From assembly GCA_020636435.1 (NCBI GenBank), contig JACJXX010000001.1:2807001-2871000 (forward strand): a stretch of 64,000 nucleotides of DNA, in the 5' to 3' direction. The stretch comes from Lewinellaceae bacterium. Its GTDB lineage: Bacteria > Bacteroidota > Bacteroidia > Chitinophagales > Saprospiraceae. Below, piece after piece: positions 1 through 8,688 of the stretch. The notes beneath the pieces are model-generated. The model made no database searches. It saw only the letters and a program-made list of their open reading frames with translations, and was not told where the DNA came from. Every line of letters starts with the position of its first letter. The first letter of the stretch is position 1. Position numbers and translations under genes: made by a program.

Positions 1-511
1 TGCCGGCGGCCTTTTCGATGATGCCCGCCAGCAGGTTGATCGCTTTATTGTTGTACACGTGGTATTGACCCACCGGATGGGTGAGGGTGGACACCAGCGC
101 GTACTCCACCGCATCGGGTGTGTTTTCCACCAGGCTGAACTCGCTGTCCAGCAGGCCGGAGGTATGGGCCATGAGGTGGCGGACGCTAATATCGCGCTTC
201 ACTTCCTGATCCCAGGAGGGATAAAATTCGGCTACTTTCTGATCGACAGCCAGCTTGCCCTGGGTGACGAGCAGGCCCACCGCCAGCCCGGTAATGGACT
301 TGGTGACCGACTTGCAGTCGACCCGCTTGGGTTCTTTGCCAAAATACCACTCCCCTACCAGCTTTCCTTTGTGGTAAATGACGACGCCGTCGGAATGGGA
401 AGCTTCCGCTTGCTGGAGCAGGGTTTGCAAGGCTTGTTGGTTGATTTCCTGAGCCTGGCAGTAGAGGGTAGCGAATAAGAATAGCAGGGTGATTCCGTTT
501 CTAAGGATCAT
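1..511 (-). CDS. Serine hydrolase, beta-lactamase/class C family (3' part outside window)
   Basis: The reading frame opens at an ATG whose first base is 511 and runs off the left edge, so only the first 170 residues are visible. Residues 1-20 form a signal peptide ending near CQA. The catalytic SxxK tetrad is present as SVTK (Ser68, Lys71), and the second motif YxN as Tyr153-Asn-Asn155. The run RHLMAHTSGL between them is typical of the beta-lactamase/D-aminopeptidase/esterase superfamily (Pfam Beta-lactamase). A periplasmic or secreted serine hydrolase acting on peptides or esters is likely. The exact substrate cannot be told, and the C-terminal KTG-like motif lies outside the window. Confidence 0.88.
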   Translation of the reverse strand, partial: MILRNGITLLFLFATLYCQAQEINQQALQTLLQQAEASHSDGVVIYHKGKLVGEWYFGKEPKRVDCKSVTKSITGLAVGLLVTQGKLAVDQKVAEFYPSWDQEVKRDISVRHLMAHTSGLLDSEFSLVENTPDAVEYALVSTLTHPVGQYHVYNNKAINLLAGIIEKAAG

Positions 512-529
512 AGTTTTGGTTTTGAATTC

Positions 530-629
530 AATGTCGTCAACTTCTTCGCGATAGTCGACAGGCGAACTTCGAAGCGGTGGCATACGGAAGTCGCCAGTCG
601 ACATCACACTCCTTAAGCTGATGGCATTT
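530..629 (-). repeat. Family TGTCGTCAACTT palindromic element, copy 1
   Basis: The element starts AATGTCGTCAACTT and ends with a decayed version of the reverse complement (TTAAGCTGATGGCATT). Inside, TAGTCGACAGGCGA pairs with TCGCCAGTCGACATCAC. Its reverse complement matches the element at 25150-25260, including the GTGATGTCGACTGGCGA arm. It lies just upstream of the serine hydrolase start and has no coding potential. Confidence 0.75.
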
Positions 630-769
630 GATTTTGAGTTATTGGCTAACAGAAAAGAATCCGCGTAAATCCGCTCAATCCGCGCAGATCCGCGTTCCAT
701 AACCCAATATGCCCCCCGGGCGGCTATCCCACCAACATCATTCGGAAATCAGGAATACGGATTTGGAAA

Positions 770-1765
770 TCAGGAAAAAGTTTTGCGGAATTCGGCGGGC
801 GTCACCTGCTTGATCTTCTTAAAAGCGGCGTAAAAAGCGGAGAGGGAATTGAACCCGCTTTCGTAGGCGATGGCTTCGATGCTGAGGTGCTGGGCATCCG
901 GGCTTTGCAATAAGCGCTCCGCCTCCCGAATGCGGTATTCGTGCAGCAGTTCGGGGAAGGTTTTTTCAAAATACAGATTGACCGCACGGGAGACGAGGTA
1001 GCCCTGATCCTGCAGGTGGCCCGCCAGCTTGTCGACAGTGAGGTTGGGGTCGGTGTATAGTTTCTCCTGTTCTAAAACGCGCTGAATGCGCGCTCCCAGG
1101 GAACGGACTGCCGGGTCATCCGGCGACAAGTTGTTCAGAGCAGGGTGCAGCGCGCCGCGCCGCCAGAGGGCCAGAAAGCTTAAAGCGTAGAGCGTCCCGG
1201 CAGCAACAGCCGTGACCATCACGTAAATGTAAAGGCTATTGACAAACAACTGCAAAATAAATACGAGCGCTATCGGCAGCAGCCCCAGGTGCACCCGGAA
1301 CAGCCAATCTGCAATCGCCGTCGGCGGCACCATTCGAATTGCCCACAGGCTGGCCACCCAATAGGCCATCATCTGGCCAATGCCGACGACGTAAGCCAGA
1401 AAAAACGCCTCTTCCGGCATCCAGGGAATGGCAATGGCCAGCAGAGCAGCCGGCGCGAAATGCAGGAAATAAACAGCCTTCCACCGAGGCAGGAACAAAG
1501 TAGCGGCACGGCTGTACAACCACAAAGCCGGCCCTATGCCAAAGAGCCCTACCAGGGCGATGGCCGGCCAGGCGTCGCTGCTGTCCGGAAAAAGGGTGAT
1601 GACCACCGACTTGCCGATGCGGATGGCCAGGGCCAGCAGCAACAGCGCCAGCAGGCGGTTGGGCAGGCGGCGGCCTTCTGCAAAACTCCACAGGTAAGCA
1701 GCGAGGAAAAGCGCGTGGCCGACGGCCAGGGCGCTTAGGATGGCGATGAGGGTGGTCAGGTGCAA
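770..1765 (-). CDS. Membrane-anchored AraC-family transcriptional regulator
   Basis: This is a 331-residue protein. The first ~210 residues contain about seven hydrophobic helices, and the last ~105 residues are an AraC-type double helix-turn-helix. The DNA-binding part includes SIEAIAYESGFNSLSAFYAAF followed by KQVTPAEFRK, which is the second HTH and the family signature. The layout (7TM sensor plus AraC domain) is common in Bacteroidota and is shared with the gene at 32457-33617. The ligand is unknown. No co-directional partner is adjacent. The upstream region on its own strand is the repeat-rich 1766-2495 gap, and the divergent neighbour beyond it is the tyrosine phenol-lyase gene, a possible but unproven target. 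Confidence 0.9.
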   Translation of the reverse strand: MHLTTLIAILSALAVGHALFLAAYLWSFAEGRRLPNRLLALLLLALAIRIGKSVVITLFPDSSDAWPAIALVGLFGIGPALWLYSRAATLFLPRWKAVYFLHFAPAALLAIAIPWMPEEAFFLAYVVGIGQMMAYWVASLWAIRMVPPTAIADWLFRVHLGLLPIALVFILQLFVNSLYIYVMVTAVAAGTLYALSFLALWRRGALHPALNNLSPDDPAVRSLGARIQRVLEQEKLYTDPNLTVDKLAGHLQDQGYLVSRAVNLYFEKTFPELLHEYRIREAERLLQSPDAQHLSIEAIAYESGFNSLSAFYAAFKKIKQVTPAEFRKTFS

Positions 1766-2147
1766 GTTTAAAGGTTAACTATTTAAATATTTTAAAAGAT
1801 GCTATAGATGCTTGTCTTGCTGCCGTTCCGGCTGCAAGACGATACTGCGCCCTTTGGGCGGTAGATGCCTGTTGTACCTGCCAGCATTCACTGTCCAAAG
1901 CCCTCTTATCATCCCTTTCCACAATGCGAAATGGGATAGGCATCCATACCAAAGGTAACAGGCTTTGGCTTATCAGGCAATACCGTAAAAAAAATTCAAA
2001 AAACACTTCGTGCACTAAAAATTAGTACACCAATGACAAAAGTCCTTTCCCGGTACGCCAAACTGCTGTAATATGCATCCAGCCGGCAGGAAGGCCGCTG
2101 GTGAGAGGGTGATGTAGTGAGTGGGTGAGATGGCGAGGCAAACCCAC
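1766..2147. other. Gap without a supported gene
   Basis: This stretch should hold the promoter of the AraC gene on the minus strand. A 78-codon ORF at 1779-2015 (minus) has no family resemblance and is probably chance. Bases 2101-2140 are a GTGAG-rich run that matches, in inverted form, the bases just right of 2431, suggesting the mobile element at 2148-2423 landed inside an older palindromic repeat. Confidence 0.5.
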
Positions 2148-2423
2148 GGGACTGTTCAAACCACTGTGTTTTCCGTATAAAACCGCAGAGATCGCAGGGA
2201 TACGCAGAGGAAGGCTACCGTTCTAGCGTTGGACAAAAGTCGGAAATCGGAAATCGGATTGGCACCGAGCCTTCCGCAACTTCTTGGCAATCAATAGTGC
2301 CCAACGCTAGACGGGTAGCCCAGAGGAAGGCTAAAGCCTTTGCTATCAAGCGAATACTCCGCGCCTCTCTGCGTGCTCCGCGGTTCATAACATGCAGGTA
2401 GACACACTTAATTGAACAGTCTC
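2148..2423. mobile_element. MITE-like element with GRGACTGTTCAA ends and 8-bp target duplication
   Basis: The element begins GGGACTGTTCAA and ends TTGAACAGTCTC (reverse complement GAGACTGTTCAA). It is flanked on both sides by the same 8 bases, AAACCCAC (2140-2147 and 2424-2431), as expected for a target site duplication. It has no ORF. The inner arms contain CCGCAGAG-type words that face each other. A second mobile element (2213-2320) is nested in it. It ends about 70 bases before the tyrosine phenol-lyase start, so it probably replaced or moved that gene's upstream region. Confidence 0.75.
2213..2320. mobile_element. GGCTACC-family MITE, copy A (nested)
   Basis: The left end is GGCTACCGTTCTAGCGTTGG and the right end is its near-perfect inverse (18 of 20 positions match). 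Both sides carry the same 8-bp flank CAGAGGAA, a target duplication. The interior is nearly identical to that of the copy at 51854-51968. The element is nested inside the one at 2148-2423, so it transposed later. No coding capacity. Confidence 0.85.
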
Positions 2424-2495
2424 AAACCCACATCACTACCTCACCTGTCGCCTCGCCTCTAAAATGATATTACACAACCAAATAAAACCTAATCT

Positions 2496-3911
2496 ATGAG
2501 CCCACACCGTTTCAAAACCATGGGAGAACAGGCCGGGCGCCGCTCCTGGGCCGAGCCCTGGAAGATCAAGATGGTCGAACCTCTCACTATGACAACGCGC
2601 GAAGAAAGGGAAGCCGCGATCCGCGAGGCCGGTTACAACACCTTCCTGCTAAAGTCCAAAGACGTCTACATCGACCTGCTGACCGACAGCGGCACCAGCG
2701 CCATGAGCGACCGCCAGTGGGCGGGCATGATGCTGGGCGACGAGGCCTACGCGGGCAGCGTCAACTTCTATCACCTCGAACAGGCCGTGCAGCAGTACTA
2801 CGGCTATAAATACCTGGTGCCCACCCACCAAGGGCGGGGCGCCGAGCACCTCATCAGCCAGGCCCTTATTAAGAAAGGGCAGTACGTGCCGGGCAATATG
2901 TACTTCACCACCACCCGCCTGCACCAGGAAATGGCCGGAGGCATCTTCGTCGACGTCATCATCGACGAGGCCCACGACCCGGCCAGCCTGCATCCCTTCA
3001 AAGGCAATATGGACCTGAACAAACTGGAGGATTTGATTAAAGAAAAAGGAGCGGAAAACATTGCCTACGTCAGCCTGGCCGGCACGGTCAACATGGCGGG
3101 CGGTCAGCCGGTGAGCATGGCCAACGTGAAGGCGCTGCGGCAACTGTGCGATAAATACGGCGTACTGCTGATGCTCGACGCCACCCGCATGGTAGAGAAC
3201 GCCTACTTCATCCAAACCAGCGAGGAAGGCTACGCCGGCAAACCGGTGGCCGAAATCCTCAAAGAGTTCTGCAGCTACACCGACGGCGCCTGGATGAGCG
3301 GCAAAAAGGACCACCTGGTCAACATCGGCGGCTGGCTGGCCGTCAACGACGAAGAGCTTTTCGACGAGCTGCGCAACATGGTAGTTGTCTACGAAGGCCT
3401 GCACACCTACGGCGGCATGGCCGGCCGCGATATGGAGGCCATGGCCATCGGCATCCGCGAATCGGTGCAGGACGACCACATCCGCGCCCGCGTCGGGCAA
3501 GTGCTCTACCTGGGGCAGTTGCTGATCGACTGGGACATTCCCATCGTGCGGCCAGTGGGCGGCCACGCTATCTTCCTGGACGCCCGGGCGTTCTACCCCC
3601 ACATCCCGCAGGACCGTTTCCCCGCCCAGATGCTGGCGGCCCAACTGTACCTCGACTCCGGCATCCGCAGCATGGAGCGCGGCATCGTCAGCGCCGGCCG
3701 TGACCCCAAAACGGGCGATCATCGCCACCCCCGCCTGGAGCTCACCCGCCTGACCATCCCGCGCCGGGTGTACACCGAGGCGCACATGGATGTGGTGGCG
3801 GAATCGGTGATGGAGGTATTTAAGGAACGGGACAACACCCGGGGGCTGAAGATGGTGTACGAGCCGAAGCGGTTAAGGTTCTTTCAGGCGCGGTTTGAGC
3901 CGATAGAATGA
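2496..3911 (+). CDS. tpl: Tyrosine phenol-lyase (beta-tyrosinase)
   Basis: This is a PLP enzyme of the aromatic amino-acid beta-lyase family, splitting L-tyrosine into phenol, pyruvate and ammonia (EC 4.1.99.2) in the cytosol. It is 471 residues long, against about 456 for the Citrobacter enzyme; the excess is at the N-terminus, and Met9 (2520) is an alternative start. The PLP lysine is the second K of SGKKD (Lys271, matching Lys257). Three residues point to tyrosine phenol-lyase rather than tryptophanase: Thr138 in FTTTR (tryptophanase has Asp), Arg395 in SMERG (tryptophanase has a hydrophobic residue) and the Phe462-Phe463 pair. The gene stands alone. A nested MITE pair ends 72 bases upstream. 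Confidence 0.92.
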   Translation: MSPHRFKTMGEQAGRRSWAEPWKIKMVEPLTMTTREEREAAIREAGYNTFLLKSKDVYIDLLTDSGTSAMSDRQWAGMMLGDEAYAGSVNFYHLEQAVQQYYGYKYLVPTHQGRGAEHLISQALIKKGQYVPGNMYFTTTRLHQEMAGGIFVDVIIDEAHDPASLHPFKGNMDLNKLEDLIKEKGAENIAYVSLAGTVNMAGGQPVSMANVKALRQLCDKYGVLLMLDATRMVENAYFIQTSEEGYAGKPVAEILKEFCSYTDGAWMSGKKDHLVNIGGWLAVNDEELFDELRNMVVVYEGLHTYGGMAGRDMEAMAIGIRESVQDDHIRARVGQVLYLGQLLIDWDIPIVRPVGGHAIFLDARAFYPHIPQDRFPAQMLAAQLYLDSGIRSMERGIVSAGRDPKTGDHRHPRLELTRLTIPRRVYTEAHMDVVAESVMEVFKERDNTRGLKMVYEPKRLRFFQARFEPIE

Positions 3912-3960
3912 GACAAGATTAAGAGCTATAGGCGAAACCTTTTATCTGGAATCGTTGAAG

Positions 3961-4125
3961 TAAGGCGCTAGGAAAGAGTAAAGTGTTCAATTATGGGGCA
4001 GTGATTTTTGTGCCAGGCAAGGCGCGAAGATCGAGGATAGCCTAAGCTACCTGAGTGATGAGCAACGCAGCATGGCGCAAAAAGGACAAGCCAGAATGGA
4101 CAGTTTATTCTTTCCTAGTGCCTAA
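3961..4125. repeat. 165-bp palindromic element, copy 1
   Basis: The ends TAAGGCGCTAGGAAAGA and TCTTTCCTAGTGCCTAA are inverted. The interior, including GAGTGATGAGCAACGC and GCCAGGCAAGGCGCGAAG, is almost identical to 24987-25149 and recognisably related to 19432-19596. No ORF. It follows the tpl stop by 49 bases. Confidence 0.8.
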
Positions 4126-4322
4126 GCATAAAAACTCAAGATGATGGCGGTGGCAGAAATCAGCGTCATAACTGTGCCAGGAACGAAATTGACGTATTAT
4201 ACATTAATTCAGTGCCAAGATAATGGTTAGCTTTCAGCAATTCCTGCTTTAAATTGCCACGAAAACACCAAGCCACGAAATTCCACGAAAGTTTAGTGCG
4301 GATTTAGTGTTTTTGTGCTTTA
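4126..4322. other. Non-coding stretch left of the IS
   Basis: No gene is supported here. The part around 4256-4290 (GCCACGAAAACACCAAGCC) resembles 8268-8297 and looks like degraded intergenic repeat. Confidence 0.4.
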
Positions 4323-5879
4323 CAATATCATCGCCAAAAGCGATGGTTTATGAAATAAATAATATTTGAATCAGGCCTCCTTAGCCGGCCATTTTTGTTG
4401 CCCCCGTCCGGTTTATAGCTCCGATTTTCAAAATATCCTCAAATTCTTGCTGAATTATAATTGAGTTGGGACCGATTTCGAGGGTATTTAAAATGTCATG
4501 GAGGTATTTTTCCGCCCTAAAATAAGCTTTGATGTCCTGAATACTCACCGTTTCTTCATTCCACTGCGTTTTGGCTTGTTCCATTAATACTAGGGACACG
4601 TTGTCCATAAACAGGGATAACCCAACTGCATTGTCGACTTGCTGTTCCTTGACATTCTTAAAATCAGCCAAGCCAAAATATTGCTTGGCGTCCCTAAAGT
4701 TGAATTCTATCTGGAACCTCAAAGAATAAAACCGGATAATGGTTGAAGCCTCCAAGGTTAAATCAGTAGAAAACAGCACAACCCTTCCTGCCTTTTGCGT
4801 TACGAGGTTTATTTTAACAATGACAACTACATTGATCAAGCAAGGCATCTGTTTAGTCCATACGCCCTTTATCTGATAAACCATGGTCCTGATGCCGCCT
4901 TCTGTAATGCTCTGGGTTAAATATTGCTCCGGGATATCCTGATAATCTATTTTGTCGCCGTACTTCTTGCGTCGGCCTTTGCCCGAATACGGCCCCTGAT
5001 AAGGAAGGTATAAAGCCGTATTGCGGTTTAGTTTTGAAATCAGGCATAACCCAAACTGCTGGGCAACCAGGCAGCAAGTTTTATTGCCATAAGCCCCGTC
5101 GCCCACTACATACCGGATGCCTAAGCCAATGCCTTCTAAGAGGGGCAGGGCCAGGCCTAAGAGCAACTCAAAACTCTCATACAGCAAGCCTTGTTTCTTT
5201 ACATTTTGCTTATTCTTGCTCCCTTTGGGCCGGCCGGCCTTGCGTTTTGCGCCTGAGCTTTGGCCGGCCTTGGCTTTGCTTTTCGAGCCTGCTTTGGCTT
5301 TCCCCTTTCTTTTCTTTTCCGGCTTGTTCGCCGGCTTGACGTTCTGCTTATGGCCTAACACAAAGGACTTTTCCTTTTTAGTGTCTACTATCGAAATGAC
5401 ATGGTTGCTAACTGAACGGATAACCCTTCCGGCTATGGAACTATAAAACCAATTGACGCCAAAGGTATGTTTGCCGGCCTTGCCTTTTACCGTCTCGTCC
5501 AAGGCTAAAATGTAGCGCATAGGGCAGGGGCTTTCCATATAGGCCGTGCGAAATAACAACACGTTGAGGGATAACCAATCCATGGAACAGGAAAAAAAAC
5601 GCTGAATGCTTCGATAGCTGGCGCCTTTGTCCGTCCACCGAGATATGTTTTTCATCGTAACCCCTCCGGAGCTAATGCAATAAATGCCTTTGATTATTTC
5701 AACCAATATGCCTACATTCGTTTCTAAAGCTGGGGCAAGCCCTTGTATCAATTGGGTTAGTTCTAGCATGGCGGAAATGGGTTGTTTTTTGTTTTTTTGG
5801 TCGAAAACTAAAGTAACAACCTTTTCCGCTTTTTTTATATGTCAACTTTTATCATCTACCGCTTTTGGCGATGATATTG
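4323..5879. mobile_element. Complete insertion sequence, YREK DDE type (IS4-like)
   Basis: The element is bounded by perfect 20-bp inverted repeats, CAATATCATCGCCAAAAGCG at 4323-4342 and its inverse at 5860-5879. It is flanked by a 6-bp direct repeat, GCTTTA (4317-4322 and 5880-5885), a target duplication. Its length is 1557 bp with one transposase gene on the minus strand. The intact ends, duplication and open frame suggest a recent, possibly active insertion. It sits in non-coding DNA between tpl and the cytochrome gene. Confidence 0.92.
4381..5769 (-). CDS. IS4-like DDE transposase
   Basis: This 462-residue transposase of the RNase H fold has Asp91 in LALDET, Asp224 in VVGDGAYGN, and the third acidic residue in a Y-(2)-R-(3)-E-(6)-K signature (Tyr348, Arg351, Glu355, Lys362), the mark of the IS4 superfamily. 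Between the first and second Asp lies an unusual Lys/Ala/Gly-rich stretch (about 145-193) with a GRPKG core like an AT-hook, probably an extra DNA-binding linker. The start is 90 bases inside the right terminal repeat. The IS subgroup (IS4, ISH3 or IS701-like) was not resolved by eye. No frameshift or internal stop is seen. Confidence 0.9.
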   Translation of the reverse strand: MLELTQLIQGLAPALETNVGILVEIIKGIYCISSGGVTMKNISRWTDKGASYRSIQRFFSCSMDWLSLNVLLFRTAYMESPCPMRYILALDETVKGKAGKHTFGVNWFYSSIAGRVIRSVSNHVISIVDTKKEKSFVLGHKQNVKPANKPEKKRKGKAKAGSKSKAKAGQSSGAKRKAGRPKGSKNKQNVKKQGLLYESFELLLGLALPLLEGIGLGIRYVVGDGAYGNKTCCLVAQQFGLCLISKLNRNTALYLPYQGPYSGKGRRKKYGDKIDYQDIPEQYLTQSITEGGIRTMVYQIKGVWTKQMPCLINVVVIVKINLVTQKAGRVVLFSTDLTLEASTIIRFYSLRFQIEFNFRDAKQYFGLADFKNVKEQQVDNAVGLSLFMDNVSLVLMEQAKTQWNEETVSIQDIKAYFRAEKYLHDILNTLEIGPNSIIIQQEFEDILKIGAINRTGATKMAG

Positions 5880-5885
5880 GCTTTA

Positions 5886-6138
5886 GTGGCAGGTTTTAAG
5901 GCATCATTTTTCCAAACCGGGAATTGCTGGCCAGCTTTTTTATAATTGAGGGTTTTATCTGCTTCGAAACCACAATAGAAAAGCAGCTTGCAAATTCCCC
6001 GCTCCCAATTCTTGCCCATCCCCCAAACTTTCCGGATTTTCGCCAGGCCGTTTGGCTTAATTGCGTTGTTCGTTGCTTGTTGGTGGTTTTTCGTTAGCCA
6101 CAACAAACAACCAACAACCGACAACCAACAACGAGAAC
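5886..6138. other. Upstream region of the cytochrome gene with a CAAC/GTTG hairpin leader
   Basis: Most of this stretch is featureless. Its last ~75 bases contain a GTTG-rich arm (about 6064-6085) followed by a CAAC-rich arm (about 6099-6134) that can pair with it, ending a few bases before the ATG at 6139. A comparable structure lies before the start at 57166. Confidence 0.5.
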
Positions 6139-8070
6139 ATGTCCAGGCAACTCCTCTTCGGCGCCCTCATCGGGCTCCTCATCCTCTCCGCCACCCTCTT
6201 CCCCATCGACAACGGGGTGAAGGCCTTCCATACCAAAGCCGAGCGGGCCCTGCTCCGGCAGATCCTGGAAGGGCCCATCGATTCCACCATCATCTTCCCA
6301 ACGGCGGGCAATTGTTCGGGCTGCCACGGCTTCGACACCAACGGCTACGCCATGGTCGACTTCTTCGGCAACGACGTCAACATCCACGACGACTGGCGCG
6401 CCACCATGATGGCCAACGCCGCCAAAGACCCCTTCTGGCGCGCCAAGGTCAGCCACGAAATCCTGGTGACGCCTGCGGAATTCCACGACGCCATCGAGAC
6501 GAAGTGCACTTCCTGCCACGCCCCCAACGGGCATTACACCGCCCTGCTCCGGGGCCATGAGGCCTACACCATGGAAGACCTGCTGGCGGACACCATCGGG
6601 CTGGACGGCGTCAGCTGCACCACCTGCCACAAGATCAGCGCCGAGCAGTTAGGGGATACGCACTCCGGCAACATCAACTTCGACACCAACCGGGTGGTGT
6701 ATGGCCCCTACTTCCTGCCCTTTGCCCCGCCCATGGCCGACTTTGTCGGCTTGGAGCCTTTATTTGGCGACCACGTCACCGACGCGGGCCTGTGCGCGCC
6801 CTGCCACACCCTGCTCACCGAGCCGATCGGCACCAACGGGCAACTGCTGGGCACTACTTTTGTTGAACAGGCCACCTACCACGAATGGCTCAATTCGGAC
6901 TACGAACTGGAACAGAGCTGCCAGGGCTGCCATCTGCCGCGCCTGGAAGAACCCATCGTCATCTCCGCCAATTACCTCTTCCTGGAAGGGCGCTCTCCCT
7001 TCGGCCTGCACGAGTTGGCCGGCGCCAATACCTTCATGTTGCAGCTGATGAAAGAACACCGCGCCGAACTCGGCATAAACGCCCTGCCGGAGCACTTCGA
7101 CGCTACCATCGAGGCGACTTACAATATGTTGCAAAACAAATCACTCTATTCCAGCCTGGAGTGGATGGGCGTGGAGGAAGACACTGCCTACTTCCAGTTG
7201 AAACTCACCAACCGGGCGGGCCATAAGCTGCCCTCCGGTTATCCCAGCCGCCGCCTGTTTGTCGAATTTGTCGCTACCACCGAAGCCGGGGATACGCTCT
7301 TCCACTCCGGCCGCTTCAATGAAAATTATGAACTCGTCGATGAGGATACGGGTGTAGAGCCTCACTACGCCGTTATTAACCGCCCGGATCAAGTGCAGAT
7401 TTACGAGATGGCTGCCGGCGACGATACCGGCGGTTTCACCGTGGTGCTGGAACACGCCGACCGTATGCTCAAAGACAACCGCCTGCCGCCCCGGGGGTTC
7501 AGCACGGCCGATGAAGTGTACGACACCACCCGCATTGTGGGCCGCGCCCTGACTGATGCGAATTTCAACTACGACAACGGCGAGGAGGGCTCCGGCAGCG
7601 ATATCCTCGAATTCCACATTCCTACCCTGGGTTATGAAGGGCTGGTGCAGGTTACTGCCCGCGCTTACTACCACTCTCTCCCACCCCGCTGGCTGGCGCC
7701 CATCTTCGCCGAGAGCACGCCGGAGATCGACACCTTCCGCCAGATGTTTGACCGTATGGATAATGCACCGGTGCTGATGGCCGAGCATGTGCTGTCGGAT
7801 GTGGAGTTTCCGTCGGTAAGTTCTACTTCGGAGGCTCTAACCAACCGGGTAAGGGTATTTCCCAACCCCAGCTACGGCGGCTGGGTGCAAGTCCGGCCGG
7901 CTAATGGGTTAACGATAATGGGCGCGGTACTGTACACTGTGCAGGGGGAACCGATTATGCACTGGAGGGGGAACTTGCGGCGGTTGCAGTTGCCGGCCGT
8001 GGGCTTGTACTACCTTTACCTGAATACGTCGGAGGGCGTGGTGGTGAAGAAACTGATAAGGGTGGAGTAA
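6139..8070 (+). CDS. Secreted five-haem cytochrome c with T9SS sorting domain
   Basis: The protein has 643 residues from the ATG at 6139, chosen because it is followed at once by a hydrophobic signal segment (LLFGALIGLLILSATLF); earlier in-frame codons translate the CAAC repeat. Five haem-attachment motifs are present: CSGCH (Cys59), CTSCH (123), CTTCH (160), CAPCH (219) and CQGCH (261), with other His residues available as distal ligands. This resembles multihaem cytochromes of the c554 type. The C-terminal ~75 residues (VRVFPNPS ... GLYYLYLN) form a type IX secretion sorting domain. Export to the outer surface and a role in extracellular or outer-membrane electron transfer are inferred; partners are not encoded nearby. 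Confidence 0.87.
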   Translation: MSRQLLFGALIGLLILSATLFPIDNGVKAFHTKAERALLRQILEGPIDSTIIFPTAGNCSGCHGFDTNGYAMVDFFGNDVNIHDDWRATMMANAAKDPFWRAKVSHEILVTPAEFHDAIETKCTSCHAPNGHYTALLRGHEAYTMEDLLADTIGLDGVSCTTCHKISAEQLGDTHSGNINFDTNRVVYGPYFLPFAPPMADFVGLEPLFGDHVTDAGLCAPCHTLLTEPIGTNGQLLGTTFVEQATYHEWLNSDYELEQSCQGCHLPRLEEPIVISANYLFLEGRSPFGLHELAGANTFMLQLMKEHRAELGINALPEHFDATIEATYNMLQNKSLYSSLEWMGVEEDTAYFQLKLTNRAGHKLPSGYPSRRLFVEFVATTEAGDTLFHSGRFNENYELVDEDTGVEPHYAVINRPDQVQIYEMAAGDDTGGFTVVLEHADRMLKDNRLPPRGFSTADEVYDTTRIVGRALTDANFNYDNGEEGSGSDILEFHIPTLGYEGLVQVTARAYYHSLPPRWLAPIFAESTPEIDTFRQMFDRMDNAPVLMAEHVLSDVEFPSVSSTSEALTNRVRVFPNPSYGGWVQVRPANGLTIMGAVLYTVQGEPIMHWRGNLRRLQLPAVGLYYLYLNTSEGVVVKKLIRVE

Positions 8071-8085
8071 TACTCCAAACAAGTC

Positions 8086-8217
8086 TTAACCGGTCTTCGA
8101 GATGTAGTCCCCAACTCCGGTTTTATGGTATTGCGGTGTTACGGTTTTGCGGCCGAAATACCATAAAACCGAAATACCTTAACACCCAGGATAAAAAGTT
8201 GGGGGCTACATATCGAA
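8086..8217. repeat. Nested palindromic element, copy 1 (full length)
   Basis: The outer arms TTCGAGATGTAGTCCCCAACT region (8097-8116) and AGTTGGGGGCTACATATCGAA region (8197-8217) pair. Inside, CGGTTTTATGGTATT pairs with AATACCATAAAACCG. The left ~80 bases recur almost unchanged and inverted at 40370-40449. It starts 16 bases after a stop codon and could act as a bidirectional terminator between convergent genes. Confidence 0.75.
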
Positions 8218-8304
8218 CTTGGAGCAAAAGGCATCTATGCAGGTGGCCTGCCCCATACCCGGCTTTCTTGCCACGAAGACACCAAGGCACAAAAACTAGT
8301 TGCC

Positions 8305-8673
8305 TTAGAAGTCTTTCTCTTCATCATACTGGACAACATACACACGGATACGGATACCCTCCACCTCCCGGACCCCTTCTTCAATACCCATAACTTTCAA
8401 GGCATTGGAAGCGAAAAGCAGATAGAGGCCTTCAGGTATATTTACAGATTGGCAGTAATAGGCCAACTGCTTTAAGCCTTTTTTGGCTTGGTAGCTATCC
8501 CGGTAGACCTTGGTCTCTATGAGATCTTTACGAGGAAGCGTATAATGTTCGGAGGGAATGTTCGGCCCCGAGGTATTAAAGTATCTGTTTCCTTTCTTCA
8601 TTTCCCGATCCGCTTTGTTGACCTTGCTAAGATAACAATAATACCTGTTATAATTTTTGCCCCTGAATCGCAT
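8305..8673 (-). pseudogene. C-terminal remnant of an ATPase-associated PD-(D/E)XK nuclease-like protein
   Basis: This 122-codon frame has an (E)xK strand core in LIETKVYRD followed by KGLKQLAYYCQ, the alpha-helix pattern (GxxQLxxY) seen at the C-terminus of AAA-ATPase proteins with a PD-(D/E)XK nuclease-like domain. The remainder (EGLYLLFASN ... VVQYDEE) fits the end of that fold. A full protein would have an ATPase of several hundred residues ahead of it, but upstream only 15 bases separate it from the end of the next gene. It is best read as a 5'-truncated remnant. The family assignment rests on motif resemblance only. Confidence 0.55.
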
Positions 8674-8688
8674 CCTGCCGGCATTCCA

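Noticed and set aside
1779..2015. 78-codon ORF on the minus strand
   Set aside because: No recognisable motif, signal or partner; lies in a promoter gap.
2160..2400. CCGCAGAGATCGCAGGG words considered as rRNA or tRNA fragments
   Set aside because: They are short inverted words inside a mobile element and do not extend into any RNA gene structure.
2649..3785. Minus-strand ORF of 378 codons opposite tpl
   Set aside because: The plus strand encodes an unmistakable tyrosine phenol-lyase.
4323..5879. The IS4-like element as driver of the GGCTACC MITEs
   Set aside because: Its ends (CAATATCATCGCC) and 6-bp duplication differ from the MITE ends and 8-bp duplications.
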